A stretch of DNA of 64,000 nucleotides from Terribacillus aidingensis (GCF_900215625.1 NZ_OBEK01000002.1:480676-544675), one strand, 5' to 3'; shown: positions 19,657-28,402, counted from the stretch's first letter. Notes: a model not told the origin generated them from the sequence alone. Made by a program: numbers and translations.

Positions 19657-19826
19657 TACTTCGTTTGAGGAAAGACAGTGCATTTAAATCTCTATAATAC
19701 CTAGAATATGAATATATTAACGTGCAATGGGTTCACCCCAGCTGAAAAATCATCTGCCTTCATCGTGTTGCTGCTGCCTGTTTGTTTACCTTTCAGTACT
19801 ACTCATGCTCAGAGGCATCACTTTAT

Positions 19827-19973
19827 ATGTGGATGACCAAAAGGAAACGAAAATCACACGGTAAAACATATGAGTTTGAGCCGCATAACCAAATGGATGA
19901 GCTGCCACTATCCAAAACTATGCTACCAAACAAAAGCTTCAAGAAGTTTTTTGATAGCAGGCTAGGAGACTAG
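19827..19973 (+). CDS. possible small basic protein
   Basis: 48-codon frame starting MWMTKRKRKSHGKTYEFEPH. CAGAGG at 19810-19815 is eleven bases before the ATG, which is a weak site. The lysine-rich start and mixed remainder look like a protein rather than noise, but I recognise no family. It fills part of the 465-base gap between ilvE and proB, where nothing else is evident. Confidence 0.3.
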   Translation: MWMTKRKRKSHGKTYEFEPHNQMDELPLSKTMLPNKSFKKFFDSRLGD

Positions 19974-20035
19974 CGGATTTTGCTATATAATCGTTAATAA
20001 AATGATTTGATTTGCGAGATGAAAAGGTGAATGAG

Positions 20036-21127
20036 ATGAAAAGGATAATTGTGAAAATAGGCAGCAGCATGCTGTCAGAAGCGGGCGGCGGAATGAGTGA
20101 ACAAAAGATTCGCCGGCATACGGAACAGATTGCGATGCTTGCAAAAGAAGGCTATGAAGTGATTCTGGTTTCTTCCGGTGCGGTGGCTGCAGGGTTTCGT
20201 CAGCTTGGCTATCCGTCCAGGCCGGTAACAATTGAGGGGAAACAGGCGGCTGCGGCTATTGGGCAAGGGCTGCTTGTACAGGCATATACAGATGCGTTCT
20301 CCAAGCACGGTATGAAGTGTGCCCAGCTGCTTTTAACACGAGATGTGTTTACCAATGCGGATCAATATAACAATAGTTACAATACTTTGCAGGAACTGCT
20401 GAAGCGAAACATCATTCCAATTATCAACGAAAATGATTCGATTTCTATTCGGGAATTGACGTTTGGAGATAATGATATGCTTTCTGCTTATGTGAGCGGT
20501 TTAGTCAAAGCAGATTTGCTGATTCTAATTACAGATGTGGACGGAATTTACGACAAGAATCCGAACACATATCCTGATGCAAAAAGATATAATCGACTGA
20601 AATCAATTCCCTTAGAAATGCAAGCTTCCATCGAGCAAGTATCAGGATCTAAAGTAGGTACTGGCGGTATGTATTCGAAGGTGCTGGCGGCGCAGACAGC
20701 ATTGGAATTAGGTGTTCCCGTTTTTATTGGCACAACGAACGAAACTTCTACCTTACTGGTAATTTCTCAAGGTGAAGGAGCCGGTACGTATATTGGCGAT
20801 GAAGCGGCAGAAGTACAGCGGAAAACCAAACAGTGGCTTTCGCATCATGCAAGAGCAACAGGCGCTCTGACTGTTGATGCAGGGGCCGTGCAAGCGCTGC
20901 TTGAGCAAGGTAAGAGTTTGCTGCCGATTGGCGTTACTGAAGTAGAAGGAACCTTTTCACCTTCAGCAGTTGTGGATATTGTGACAGAAAATAAACAACT
21001 GATTGCCCGTGGAATCAGCGACATATCTTCAGCTGATTTACGAGAGATGCTCGAGCGAAGAGATCAAGCCCCTGCTTCCACTTGGCATAAAGCAGTTGTG
21101 CACCGAAATTATATCGTATTATTTTAA
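20036..21127 (+). CDS. proB: glutamate 5-kinase
   Basis: First step of proline synthesis: ATP-dependent phosphorylation of glutamate. The 363-aa protein has the amino acid kinase domain (IVKIGSSML, SSGAVAAGF, NENDSIS, FGDNDMLSAYV, TDVDGIYDKNP, GTGGMYSKVLAA) and a C-terminal PUA domain from about residue 270. ATG 20036 follows AAAAGGTG; an upstream in-frame TTG at 20012 lacks a ribosome site. TATAAT at 19986-19991 is a possible -10. proA, normally the next gene, is absent here. Confidence 0.94.
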   Translation: MKRIIVKIGSSMLSEAGGGMSEQKIRRHTEQIAMLAKEGYEVILVSSGAVAAGFRQLGYPSRPVTIEGKQAAAAIGQGLLVQAYTDAFSKHGMKCAQLLLTRDVFTNADQYNNSYNTLQELLKRNIIPIINENDSISIRELTFGDNDMLSAYVSGLVKADLLILITDVDGIYDKNPNTYPDAKRYNRLKSIPLEMQASIEQVSGSKVGTGGMYSKVLAAQTALELGVPVFIGTTNETSTLLVISQGEGAGTYIGDEAAEVQRKTKQWLSHHARATGALTVDAGAVQALLEQGKSLLPIGVTEVEGTFSPSAVVDIVTENKQLIARGISDISSADLREMLERRDQAPASTWHKAVVHRNYIVLF

Positions 21128-21129
21128 AC

Positions 21130-21160
21130 AAGCCGCCCAGCCTGTCAGCTAGGGCGGCTT
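21130..21160 (+). terminator. hairpin after proB
   Basis: 9-bp GC-rich stem AAGCCGCCC / GGGCGGCTT with no T-run, so it is probably leaky or an mRNA-stabilising hairpin. A TATAAT at 21166-21171 just after it could start a new transcript. Confidence 0.5.
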
Positions 21161-21195
21161 CGGTGTATAATGACCATAGGAAGGGGGAAGAGCAA

Positions 21196-21324
21196 ATGAA
21201 AGTAACGATGCTCGTCCAGACGATGTATAAAAACAGCCTGCTTCGTGAAGGCGGTACATATGAAATACCGGAAGAAACAGCAAAACGCTGGATACGAAGT
21301 AAGATTGCTAAACTAGCAGAATAA
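21196..21324 (+). CDS. 42-aa conserved-looking protein
   Basis: Small protein MKVTMLVQTMYKNSLLREGG followed by TYEIPEETAKRWIRSKIAKLAE. AAGGGGGAAGAG precedes the ATG at good spacing, and the next gene begins 12 bases after its stop, so translation is well supported. The pattern 'xxG-xxYEIPEETAKRWI' is typical of short proteins from phage head-tail gene clusters, but no other phage genes are near. Function unknown. Confidence 0.7.
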   Translation: MKVTMLVQTMYKNSLLREGGTYEIPEETAKRWIRSKIAKLAE

Positions 21325-21336
21325 GGAGGGGTAAAG

Positions 21337-22131
21337 ATGGATCTAGGTATGAAAGGAAAAACAGCATTAGTTGTTGCAGCAAGTAAAGGTTTAGGAAAGG
21401 CTACAGCGCTGCAGTTAGCAGAAGAAGGTGCAATCGTCCATATTTTGAGCAGGGACGAACAAACGCTCAAGCAGGCCAAAGAGGAAATCATTAAAGCTTC
21501 TGGCAACAGTCTTGTTTTTTATTCTGTTTGTGATGTAACAGATGCGCAGGCGATAACACGTGCAGTGGAAGCAGCGAAACAGCATACCGGTTCCATCGAC
21601 ATCCTGGTTAATAATGCCGGCGGCCCGCCTGCTGGCAGATTGGCTGATTTTGAAGATCAAGACTGGCAGCAAGCTTTTGAACTGAATTTACTTAGTTTTG
21701 TTCGTTTCATTCGTGCTGTTGTGCCGGTTATGAAAGAAAGAGGAGGAGGCCATATTTTAAATATCGCCTCCTCCTCTATCAAGCAATCTATCGATAACTT
21801 GCTTTTATCTAATACCTTTCGAGCAGGCATCGTCGGTTTAGCAAAATCGCTGTCGCAGGAATTGGCACCCGATCATATTCTAATCAATACCTTAGGACCT
21901 GGGAAAATTCATACCGAACGTGTTGATCAGCTGGATCAAAAATCCGCAGATCAGCTAGGTAAGCGTTTGGCAGAAGTCCAAAAAGAAAGCCAAGCAGCGA
22001 TTCCGATCGGCCGATACGGCAAGCCGGAGGAGTTTGCAAAAATGGCTGCCTTTCTTGTCTCCTCGGCGAATACGTATGTAACGGGCCAAGCTTTTGTCGT
22101 CGATGGCGGTATGGTAAAGGCCATTCACTGA
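21337..22131 (+). CDS. SDR family oxidoreductase with non-canonical active site
   Basis: 264-aa Rossmann protein with cofactor loop AASKGLGKATA and NNAGGPPAG. The usual catalytic YxxxK is missing: the segment aligned with it reads LLLSNTFRAGIVG. This Tyr-less form is known in a subgroup of SDRs annotated as 3-oxoacyl-ACP-reductase-like, so the reaction cannot be assumed. AAGGAGGGG gives a strong ribosome site. Probably cotranscribed with the 42-aa gene. Its stop overlaps the convergent sqhC stop by seven bases. Confidence 0.88.
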   Translation: MDLGMKGKTALVVAASKGLGKATALQLAEEGAIVHILSRDEQTLKQAKEEIIKASGNSLVFYSVCDVTDAQAITRAVEAAKQHTGSIDILVNNAGGPPAGRLADFEDQDWQQAFELNLLSFVRFIRAVVPVMKERGGGHILNIASSSIKQSIDNLLLSNTFRAGIVGLAKSLSQELAPDHILINTLGPGKIHTERVDQLDQKSADQLGKRLAEVQKESQAAIPIGRYGKPEEFAKMAAFLVSSANTYVTGQAFVVDGGMVKAIH

Positions 22132-23990
22132 TGCTTCATTTTAATATGATAATGACTTAAAGCAAGCAGCGGGTAAATGTACGAATAGCTTTCATAGCGG
22201 ATATAAAACTGACCTGGCAAACCGATCCCGGTCGGATAGTTGACGGCGGCTTGCTGGGATTCTGCTGTAAGCAGAAAGTGAATTCCTTGCTGAACCTCTT
22301 CGCTTTGGTGTTCTCCGCATGCAACCAAGGCATCTACTGCCCAGGCAGTCTGGACAATCGTGCTAATTGGCAAATCTACAAATGTTCCTACTTCTGCACT
22401 GCGGCATGATTCTCCCCAGCCGCCATCCTCATGCTGTACAGCTTTCAGCCAATTGACTGCACGTTTCACGCATCGAGCGCCAGGTTCCACTCCGGCAGCT
22501 GAAAGTCCGGTAAGAGCAGCCCATGTACCATATAAATAGCAGACACCCCACCTGCCATACCACGATCCATTCAATTCCTGATGCTTTTGCAGCCATTTTA
22601 TTGCTTTTTTTATGCTATAGTGATCTTGCTTCAGGCTGGCATACGTTCCGAGAAATTCCAGTACACGACCGGTCAGGTCTGCGGTGGACGGATCAATCGC
22701 TGCATCTCTCGCATTTTCAATCGGAAGCTTTGTTAGCAGCCGCCAATCTGTATCTTTTTCAAATGCTGCCCAGCCGCCATCTTTGTTTTGCATGGCTAGT
22801 AAATAATCGCAGCCTTTTTTCCATGCTCGCTTCACATCCATATCATCTCGAGCAGATCTGGTGAGCGCCCGGAGAGCAGCGGCAGTATCATCGTGATCTG
22901 GATGATTCGTATTAATATCAGAAAATCCCCATCCTCCAGGTTCCGCGTTGGGCTCATGGATTTGCCAGTCAGCTTTCTGACTATGCTGCCGCTGCAGTAA
23001 ATAATGTGCAGCAGACCGAATCACCGTACTTTGGCTGGAAACACCTGCTTGCTGCAGCGCGTAGCTAAGTAATGCGGTATCCCAAACAGTAGAGGTAGAG
23101 TTCTCCACATGGATACCGTTGCAATTTTCATTAACGAGTGCGTGTATGCCGTCCAGCGCTTGCTGTATTCGCGGATTCTTTTCTTCGTATCCTAGCGCCA
23201 AATACGCATAAACCATGAAAAAGGTGGCACTTGCGTAGCTGTAAAGCGTCCCATCTGATTCTGTTCGTTCCTGCATGTACTGTTCAGCATACTTGTAACC
23301 AGCTCGGTGCAGACGCGCTGGCAGCCGAGCAAGCCGGCTCCATTCATTTGTTATCGTCCGCCATGGCGACCCATCATCTGTTCGCTCATCCCATTCATCC
23401 TCATACAAAAGGTGTTCGAGTGAAACAGTGTGCTTACTGATGCGTTTGAACTTTTTATTTAAAAGAAGCAGCATCGGAACAAAATGGATTCTGGCATAAG
23501 AACTGAACTGGAAGAAGTTAATTGGAAATGTTGTTGGTACGAGCAAGGCAGTCATCGGAAATTTTAAAAATGGAGGCCAGGGAATCATGCCATGTACAGC
23601 CAGCATGAAGCGAATCATAAAATGCGCTTTATTAATTCCGCCGTTATGGTTAATATATTGCTCTGCTTGTCGCAGCCTGCTTGCTTCTACACCGTAAAAA
23701 CGAAGTGCCGCAAAGGCGAGAACCGTAGCAGACAGGTTACCGTACCTCTCTCCCGGATAGTTTGCCCAGCTGCCATCTTCGCGCTGTTTTTGAAGCAAAC
23801 GCACCTTCAGTTTTTCCACGGTCTCCAATTCTTTATTAAACGATGTGAAAGTCATCATATAAAAGCAATCTGTCAAAATAGCTCCTTCAAAACACATCCG
23901 CCAAGCGCCATCTTTTTCCTGCTTGGCTTCCAGATTCTCTATATACTTATCAATCGTAGCTTTTACATCACTTATTTGAACGGTATTCAT
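22125..23990 (-). CDS. sqhC: squalene-hopene cyclase family protein (sesquarterpene cyclase SqhC)
   Basis: Terpene cyclase of the squalene-hopene class. The 621-aa protein has the protonating DxDD motif as DHDD at residues 365-368 and repeated QW motifs (QREDGSWANYPG, QNKDGGWAAFEKD, HQELNGSWYGRWGV, QHEDGGWGES). In B. subtilis the homologue of this length cyclises tetraprenyl-beta-curcumene to spore sesquarterpenes; squalene is the alternative substrate. The start is ATG 23990, after AAGGAGCTGTACT; upstream in-frame residues to 24038 lack a site. No prenyl-transferase or squalene synthase gene lies nearby. Confidence 0.88.
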   Translation of the reverse strand: MNTVQISDVKATIDKYIENLEAKQEKDGAWRMCFEGAILTDCFYMMTFTSFNKELETVEKLKVRLLQKQREDGSWANYPGERYGNLSATVLAFAALRFYGVEASRLRQAEQYINHNGGINKAHFMIRFMLAVHGMIPWPPFLKFPMTALLVPTTFPINFFQFSSYARIHFVPMLLLLNKKFKRISKHTVSLEHLLYEDEWDERTDDGSPWRTITNEWSRLARLPARLHRAGYKYAEQYMQERTESDGTLYSYASATFFMVYAYLALGYEEKNPRIQQALDGIHALVNENCNGIHVENSTSTVWDTALLSYALQQAGVSSQSTVIRSAAHYLLQRQHSQKADWQIHEPNAEPGGWGFSDINTNHPDHDDTAAALRALTRSARDDMDVKRAWKKGCDYLLAMQNKDGGWAAFEKDTDWRLLTKLPIENARDAAIDPSTADLTGRVLEFLGTYASLKQDHYSIKKAIKWLQKHQELNGSWYGRWGVCYLYGTWAALTGLSAAGVEPGARCVKRAVNWLKAVQHEDGGWGESCRSAEVGTFVDLPISTIVQTAWAVDALVACGEHQSEEVQQGIHFLLTAESQQAAVNYPTGIGLPGQFYIRYESYSYIYPLLALSHYHIKMKHQ

Positions 23991-24111
23991 AGTACAGCTC
24001 CTTTTCCTAAGAGTTTTGGGACGGAAAACATGCTGCAATATGATAAAATATGCGGAGAAAAGTAATTTATGACTTTAGGGTTCCGTATCTCATATCAAAG
24101 GAGAATGAGCG

Positions 24112-25083
24112 ATGCGTGCAATTGCAGCTGAAACGACAGGCGGTCCGGAAGTACTGGTATACAGACAAGCAATGCAGCCAGAACCTGCAGCTGGGGAAGT
24201 TCGAATAAAAGTATTAAAAGCAAGCGTGCATTTTGCAGATATAAAGAAACGAAAAGGAACAAAGGGGAAAGGAAAACCTGGTATTCTAGGGTTAGATGCA
24301 GTCGGGATAGTAGACAAAGCCGGACCGGCAGTTGAGGGGTTTCGACCAGGACAGCGCGTGATCGCGTTTGTCAAAGGCGGGGCTTATGCCGAATATGCAA
24401 TTGCAAGCGTGAAACTCACTTTTCCTATTGCCGACCATGTGGACACAGCTGTTGCGGCAGCAAGTCCGATTCCTTCCTTTTTATCTTTTATGCTGCTGCA
24501 GCGAATTGGCAGATTGGAGAAAGAGGAGACGGTTGTCGTTCATGCGGCGGCGGGAGGTATCGGGCTGACTTTAATTCAGCTTGCCAAGTTATTTGGCGCT
24601 GGAAAGGTGATCGGAACTGTTAGCAGCATGGACAAAGCCGCCGTTCCTTTACAAATGGGCGCAGATTGCGTGATTACGTACGACAAGTTTCCTCACTACG
24701 TGAACGAATTAACTGCAGACGCTGGCGCAGATTTGATTTTCGATTCTCTTGCTGGAAAAATCACAGAAGATAGTTTAGCTTGTCTGGCGCCTTATGGCAG
24801 ATTAGTAAATTACGGGAATGCCAGCGGAGGCCCTGGGAGCCTGACCACATCAGATGTTCACAGCAGCTGCCGTTCGCTGCTTGGTTTCAGTCTGGGAACA
24901 ACACGACAAAAGCGACCTGAAATACTGCAAGCCATTTCAAATCAAGTTATCAATTTAATTGAGAGAGAAGCTATTATCTTTCCGAGAATAAAAGAATTTA
25001 AGCTGGAAGATGCCGCAGAAGCACATCAGCTGTTGGAAAGCAGAACACATACAGGCAAAATCATCCTGCACATCACAGATTAG
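24112..25083 (+). CDS. zinc-type alcohol dehydrogenase-like / quinone oxidoreductase
   Basis: MDR-superfamily NADPH-dependent reductase, 323 aa. It lacks structural-zinc cysteines and shows the GroES-like N-terminal half (EVRIKVLKASVHFADIKKRKG, GLDAVGIVDKAGPAVEGFRPGQRVIAF) and the nucleotide loop HAAAGGIGLTLIQLAKLFGA. The QOR family reduces quinones or enones, and the specific substrate is unknown. AAAGGAGAATGAGCG precedes the ATG. It is divergent from sqhC and 24 bases upstream of exoA. Confidence 0.88.
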   Translation: MRAIAAETTGGPEVLVYRQAMQPEPAAGEVRIKVLKASVHFADIKKRKGTKGKGKPGILGLDAVGIVDKAGPAVEGFRPGQRVIAFVKGGAYAEYAIASVKLTFPIADHVDTAVAAASPIPSFLSFMLLQRIGRLEKEETVVVHAAAGGIGLTLIQLAKLFGAGKVIGTVSSMDKAAVPLQMGADCVITYDKFPHYVNELTADAGADLIFDSLAGKITEDSLACLAPYGRLVNYGNASGGPGSLTTSDVHSSCRSLLGFSLGTTRQKRPEILQAISNQVINLIEREAIIFPRIKEFKLEDAAEAHQLLESRTHTGKIILHITD

Positions 25084-25107
25084 AGACAACAACGGGGGAA
25101 TACAGAA

Positions 25108-25866
25108 ATGAAATTTGTATCATGGAACGTGAACGGCATTCGAGCATGCGTGAAGAAAGGTTTTCTGTATTATTTTAAAGAACAAGACGCAGACATCTTC
25201 TGCTTGCAGGAAACAAAGCTGCAAGCAGGACAAATTGAACTGGACTTGCCGGGTTACTATCAATACTGGAACTATGCCGAGCGGAAAGGTTACTCTGGTA
25301 CGGCTGTCTTTACCAAACAAAAGCCGCTTCACGTTACGTACGGTTTGGAAGAAGATGTCATAGAACCAGAAGGAAGAATCATCACACTGGAGTTTGAAAA
25401 GTACTTTGTAGTAACCGTGTATACGCCAAACTCCAAACGTGATTTAGCTCGTCTCGCGGAACGGCTGGAATGGGAAGATCGGATGCTCGCTTATGTACAG
25501 GAGCTGGATTCACGCAAACCAGTCGTCTTATGCGGCGATTTAAATGTGGCGCATCAAGAGATTGATTTGAAGAACTACAAAACAAACCGCGGCAACTCCG
25601 GGTTTACGACAGAAGAGCGTGAAAAAATGACAACCTTCCTTAACACTGGATTTGTCGATAGTTTTCGCTATCTGTACCCAGAACGTACCGAGGCTTACAG
25701 CTGGTGGTCCTACATGAACAAAGTGAGAGAAAGAAACATCGGCTGGCGGATTGACTATTTTATCGTGTCGGAGAGATGGAAAAACCGAATTAACAAAGCA
25801 GAAATACATGCAGAGACGCTGGGAAGCGACCATTGCCCGGTTTACTTGTCACTGGATACAGAGTGA
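25108..25866 (+). CDS. exoA: exodeoxyribonuclease III (AP endonuclease) ExoA
   Basis: Base-excision repair enzyme that cuts at abasic sites. The 252-aa protein has the EEP-fold motifs: SWNVNGIRA, LQETKLQ (metal Glu), VYTPNS, CGDLNVAH, NSGFTTEER, WRIDYF and the final GSDHCPV with the catalytic Asp-His. Length and motifs match B. subtilis ExoA. CGGGGGAAT precedes the ATG. It is probably cotranscribed with the upstream oxidoreductase. Confidence 0.96.
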   Translation: MKFVSWNVNGIRACVKKGFLYYFKEQDADIFCLQETKLQAGQIELDLPGYYQYWNYAERKGYSGTAVFTKQKPLHVTYGLEEDVIEPEGRIITLEFEKYFVVTVYTPNSKRDLARLAERLEWEDRMLAYVQELDSRKPVVLCGDLNVAHQEIDLKNYKTNRGNSGFTTEEREKMTTFLNTGFVDSFRYLYPERTEAYSWWSYMNKVRERNIGWRIDYFIVSERWKNRINKAEIHAETLGSDHCPVYLSLDTE

Positions 25867-25889
25867 ACCGGTTTAGGACATGTGTTCGA

Positions 25890-25930
25890 AACGTAGAGAA
25901 ACAGTGTTTTCTCTACGTTCTTTTATTTTC
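25890..25930 (+). terminator. exoA terminator
   Basis: 12-bp stem AACGTAGAGAAA / TTTCTCTACGTT followed by CTTTTATTTT. Confidence 0.85.
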
Positions 25931-25985
25931 CATGTATAGTGGTTGGCTACTAGAGCAGGTAGTTGTGGAAATTTGAAAGAAGTAA

Positions 25986-26138
25986 AAACTGCTGAAACTT
26001 GACCAACATGAGGAATTGATAAATCTACTTATCCGAATCTTTATTAGTGATAATAGATACGTACATTACAAAAGATCCTCTCCATATCAATCTGACCAAG
26101 CAAGCCGAACCAAACACTGTCAAAAATCTATAAGCTAA
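25986..26138 (+). pseudogene. possible 3' remnant of a lost gene
   Basis: A 50-codon frame begins directly after a stop codon, has no start codon, and encodes KLLKLDQHEELINLLIRIFI and a polar tail. A good terminator follows its stop by 13 bases. This looks like the end of a deleted gene, but no family is recognised, so the call is tentative. The rest of the 500-base gap (25867-26362) holds two terminators and the sigma-gene promoter. Confidence 0.3.
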
Positions 26139-26151
26139 CTTAAGAAGAATC

Positions 26152-26183
26152 AGACCAGTGGAAAGCCTTTCTGGTCTTTTTTT
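26152..26183 (+). terminator. orphan terminator
   Basis: Stem AGACCAG / CTGGTCT (26152-26158 with 26171-26177) and seven T's. No intact gene lies between this and the exoA terminator. Confidence 0.75.
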
Positions 26184-26312
26184 ATGGAAGCACATTTTTT
26201 CCTTTCACTTGAAACAAGCTTGATCACTAGCAGGGAAATCAGTCGGTCATACACAATGTAATGGTGAAAATAACACAATATTTAGGGTAACAGCGTAAAA
26301 CTTTTTATTAAA

Positions 26313-26340
26313 TGTCACAATTTGTTAGGCTCATTCGTTA
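26313..26340 (+). promoter_or_regulatory. candidate ECF-type autoregulatory promoter
   Basis: TGTCAC (26313-26318), a 17-bp spacer and CGTTA (26336-26340) precede the sigma-factor gene by 22 bases. The spacing and the CGT core of the -10 match promoters read by ECF sigma factors, which often transcribe themselves. Confidence 0.5.
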
Positions 26341-26362
26341 TATATGGTGAGAGGGGGATAAT

Positions 26363-26920
26363 ATGAAAGTTATTAATCAAGATTATGAAAAGATAGAAGA
26401 GTTATATGAGTTATACGAGCAAAAGATTTATTCTGTAGCCTATTCAATTCTAAATAATATACAGCAGGCTGAAGATGCTGTTCAAGAGACGTTTATTACG
26501 CTTTATAACAATCTGGAAAAGCTGCACAACTTAGATAATCAAGAGATTAAACGATACATATTAAGAATTGTGAAGAACAAATCAATTGACAGTTACAGAA
26601 AAAATAAACAACATGGCATTCTTTTAGAAGAATATCAAAGAGAATCAATAGTAGCTATAGATGAAAATATTGAAGACTGGGAACAGCGCTTCATGACTGA
26701 AAATCAAATTGATATATTGTTAGCAGTGTTGAATGAGTCTAGCAGACAGGTATTTAAATATAAAGTTTTTTATAATCTATCTTATCAGGACATTTCCAAG
26801 CAAATGGAGTTAACAGAGGCCAATGTTCGCAAGCAATTCGAACGCGCTCGAAAACGTATACATAATGTGATAGGAGGTCTACAAATTGACGAATTCACAG
26901 AATTCAAAAAGAATGTATGA
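26363..26920 (+). CDS. ECF RNA polymerase sigma factor
   Basis: 185-aa extracytoplasmic-function sigma factor. Sigma-2 is visible as YSVAYSILNNIQQAEDAVQETFITLY (core-binding and -10 recognition) and sigma-4 as VFKYKVFYNLSYQDISKQMELTEANVRKQFERARKRI (-35 recognition). AGAGGGGGATAAT precedes the ATG. The last 35 bases overlap the downstream anti-sigma gene. The target genes and inducing signal cannot be read from the sequence. Confidence 0.92.
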   Translation: MKVINQDYEKIEELYELYEQKIYSVAYSILNNIQQAEDAVQETFITLYNNLEKLHNLDNQEIKRYILRIVKNKSIDSYRKNKQHGILLEEYQRESIVAIDENIEDWEQRFMTENQIDILLAVLNESSRQVFKYKVFYNLSYQDISKQMELTEANVRKQFERARKRIHNVIGGLQIDEFTEFKKNV

Positions 26921-28349
26921 ATTAGCTGAAAAAATTGCATTAGACGATTTTGATAGATCAGCTGAACGACATGAATTCTCAGACACCTACAAGCACAAAA
27001 AGAAGTTATTTATGGAGGAAATTAAAACAAAAGGAGAACAGAAAGAAGTCAAGCGCAAAAAAAATCGTATGTTAATTATTGCTGCTTGTCTATTGATTGG
27101 CATACCGACAACTGCTTTTGGCGCTGTTAAAGCTTATGATATGATTGTTCAAAAACAAAATTATGAAGTTGATATTTCTGTGACAAATAAGGACAAAGAT
27201 AAACAGGATAATTGGTATAAGTTGAAAGTTGCTAATCTGCCAGATAATATGGAAGAAGTCCGTCATACAGATGGTATGAAATATTCATTTACAGATAATT
27301 ATGCAATGGGCGGATTTTCATTTAGTCTTATGAGATTAGGAGAGAAATCAGATTTCCAGACCCTTTTCGCAGCCAATTACGAAGAAAAAGAGATAAATGG
27401 AAGGAAAGCAGTAATCATAAACAAGGATACTGGAAATGAAAACATAATGTTTAACAAACGAGTATACCTCCTATTTGAAGATGAGGGAATCATGTTAGAA
27501 AGTTATATTGGAACCGACGTAACCGAAGATTTAATGATGGAAGTGTTGGAAGGTATTTCACTTGAGCAGACATCAGAGGAAAAGGCAACGCCTACGATAG
27601 ATTATGAGGAAGTCCAAATGAATGATGACGATATCGATGACCAGCCAGAATTTGAGGTTATACCATTGAAAAAAGACAGTGATAGACTATTCCATGTAGG
27701 TGAAGATATCCCAGTAACGATAGAACAGTTGGTTAATGACGGGGATAGAACTATAACTAAATGGGATACCTTAGAATATAATATTAATAAGGTAGAAGTC
27801 TTTGATTCAATTAAAGGCTTTAAACAAGCGAACTTTAATGACTTTGGCTTAGGTGTGCTAAACGATTCCAATGCTATAGATCAAGAAAAGAATTTAGTAC
27901 CATACAAACGAAGCACTTATAAATTGGGGAATGGTAAGGCTACTATTGACAAGCTAGTAGATACAGAATCCGTAGATGTAAAGTTTGTCTATTTAACGAC
28001 AACAGTTATAAATACTGGTAAACAGGCCACCGAAGAATTATACATGCATCCATCCGTACAAGTGCTCAGATCGGAGAAAAGTGGATGGAGTTATGCTAGA
28101 GATGATGAACTTGCAGAATATAGTATTATGACCGGCGAAGTCGATTACCTAGAACCACACGGAAGCGGTAAATCTTTCTACAATATTGGTAGGCTTCAAC
28201 CAGGAGAAACGAAGAAAGTAAACTTAGGGTACTTTGTAGATCAAGATAAACTGGGTTCCATTTTCCTTGATGCTTTTCATTACAGTAGTTCTGGAGAAAC
28301 AGAAGATCTGAATGCTGACACTCGGTGGTGGATTGATCTTCGACAATAG
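26886..28349 (+). CDS. membrane anti-sigma factor with large extracellular region
   Basis: 487-aa protein. Residues 1-60 are charged and cytoplasmic, about 61-82 form one membrane segment (RMLIIAACLLIGIPTTAFGA), and about 400 residues lie outside. The outer part contains a DUF4367-like region (LPDNMEEVRHTDGMKYSFTD, NGRKAVIINKD) and a second beta-rich domain after an acidic linker near residue 240. The start is TTG 26886, eight bases after AGGAGG (26872-26877) inside the sigma gene, so the two are translationally coupled. Position and layout indicate the cognate anti-sigma; no HxxxCxxC zinc motif is present. Confidence 0.8.
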   Translation: MTNSQNSKRMYELAEKIALDDFDRSAERHEFSDTYKHKKKLFMEEIKTKGEQKEVKRKKNRMLIIAACLLIGIPTTAFGAVKAYDMIVQKQNYEVDISVTNKDKDKQDNWYKLKVANLPDNMEEVRHTDGMKYSFTDNYAMGGFSFSLMRLGEKSDFQTLFAANYEEKEINGRKAVIINKDTGNENIMFNKRVYLLFEDEGIMLESYIGTDVTEDLMMEVLEGISLEQTSEEKATPTIDYEEVQMNDDDIDDQPEFEVIPLKKDSDRLFHVGEDIPVTIEQLVNDGDRTITKWDTLEYNINKVEVFDSIKGFKQANFNDFGLGVLNDSNAIDQEKNLVPYKRSTYKLGNGKATIDKLVDTESVDVKFVYLTTTVINTGKQATEELYMHPSVQVLRSEKSGWSYARDDELAEYSIMTGEVDYLEPHGSGKSFYNIGRLQPGETKKVNLGYFVDQDKLGSIFLDAFHYSSSGETEDLNADTRWWIDLRQ

Positions 28350-28402
28350 TATAGAGACAACTACTTACATTTAGAAAACATAAATAATCCATAAAGAACT
28401 TA

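Noticed and set aside
25931-26362. T-box or other amino-acid leader
   Set aside because: No T-box sequence or specifier-stem pattern; only a terminator and the ECF promoter are evident.
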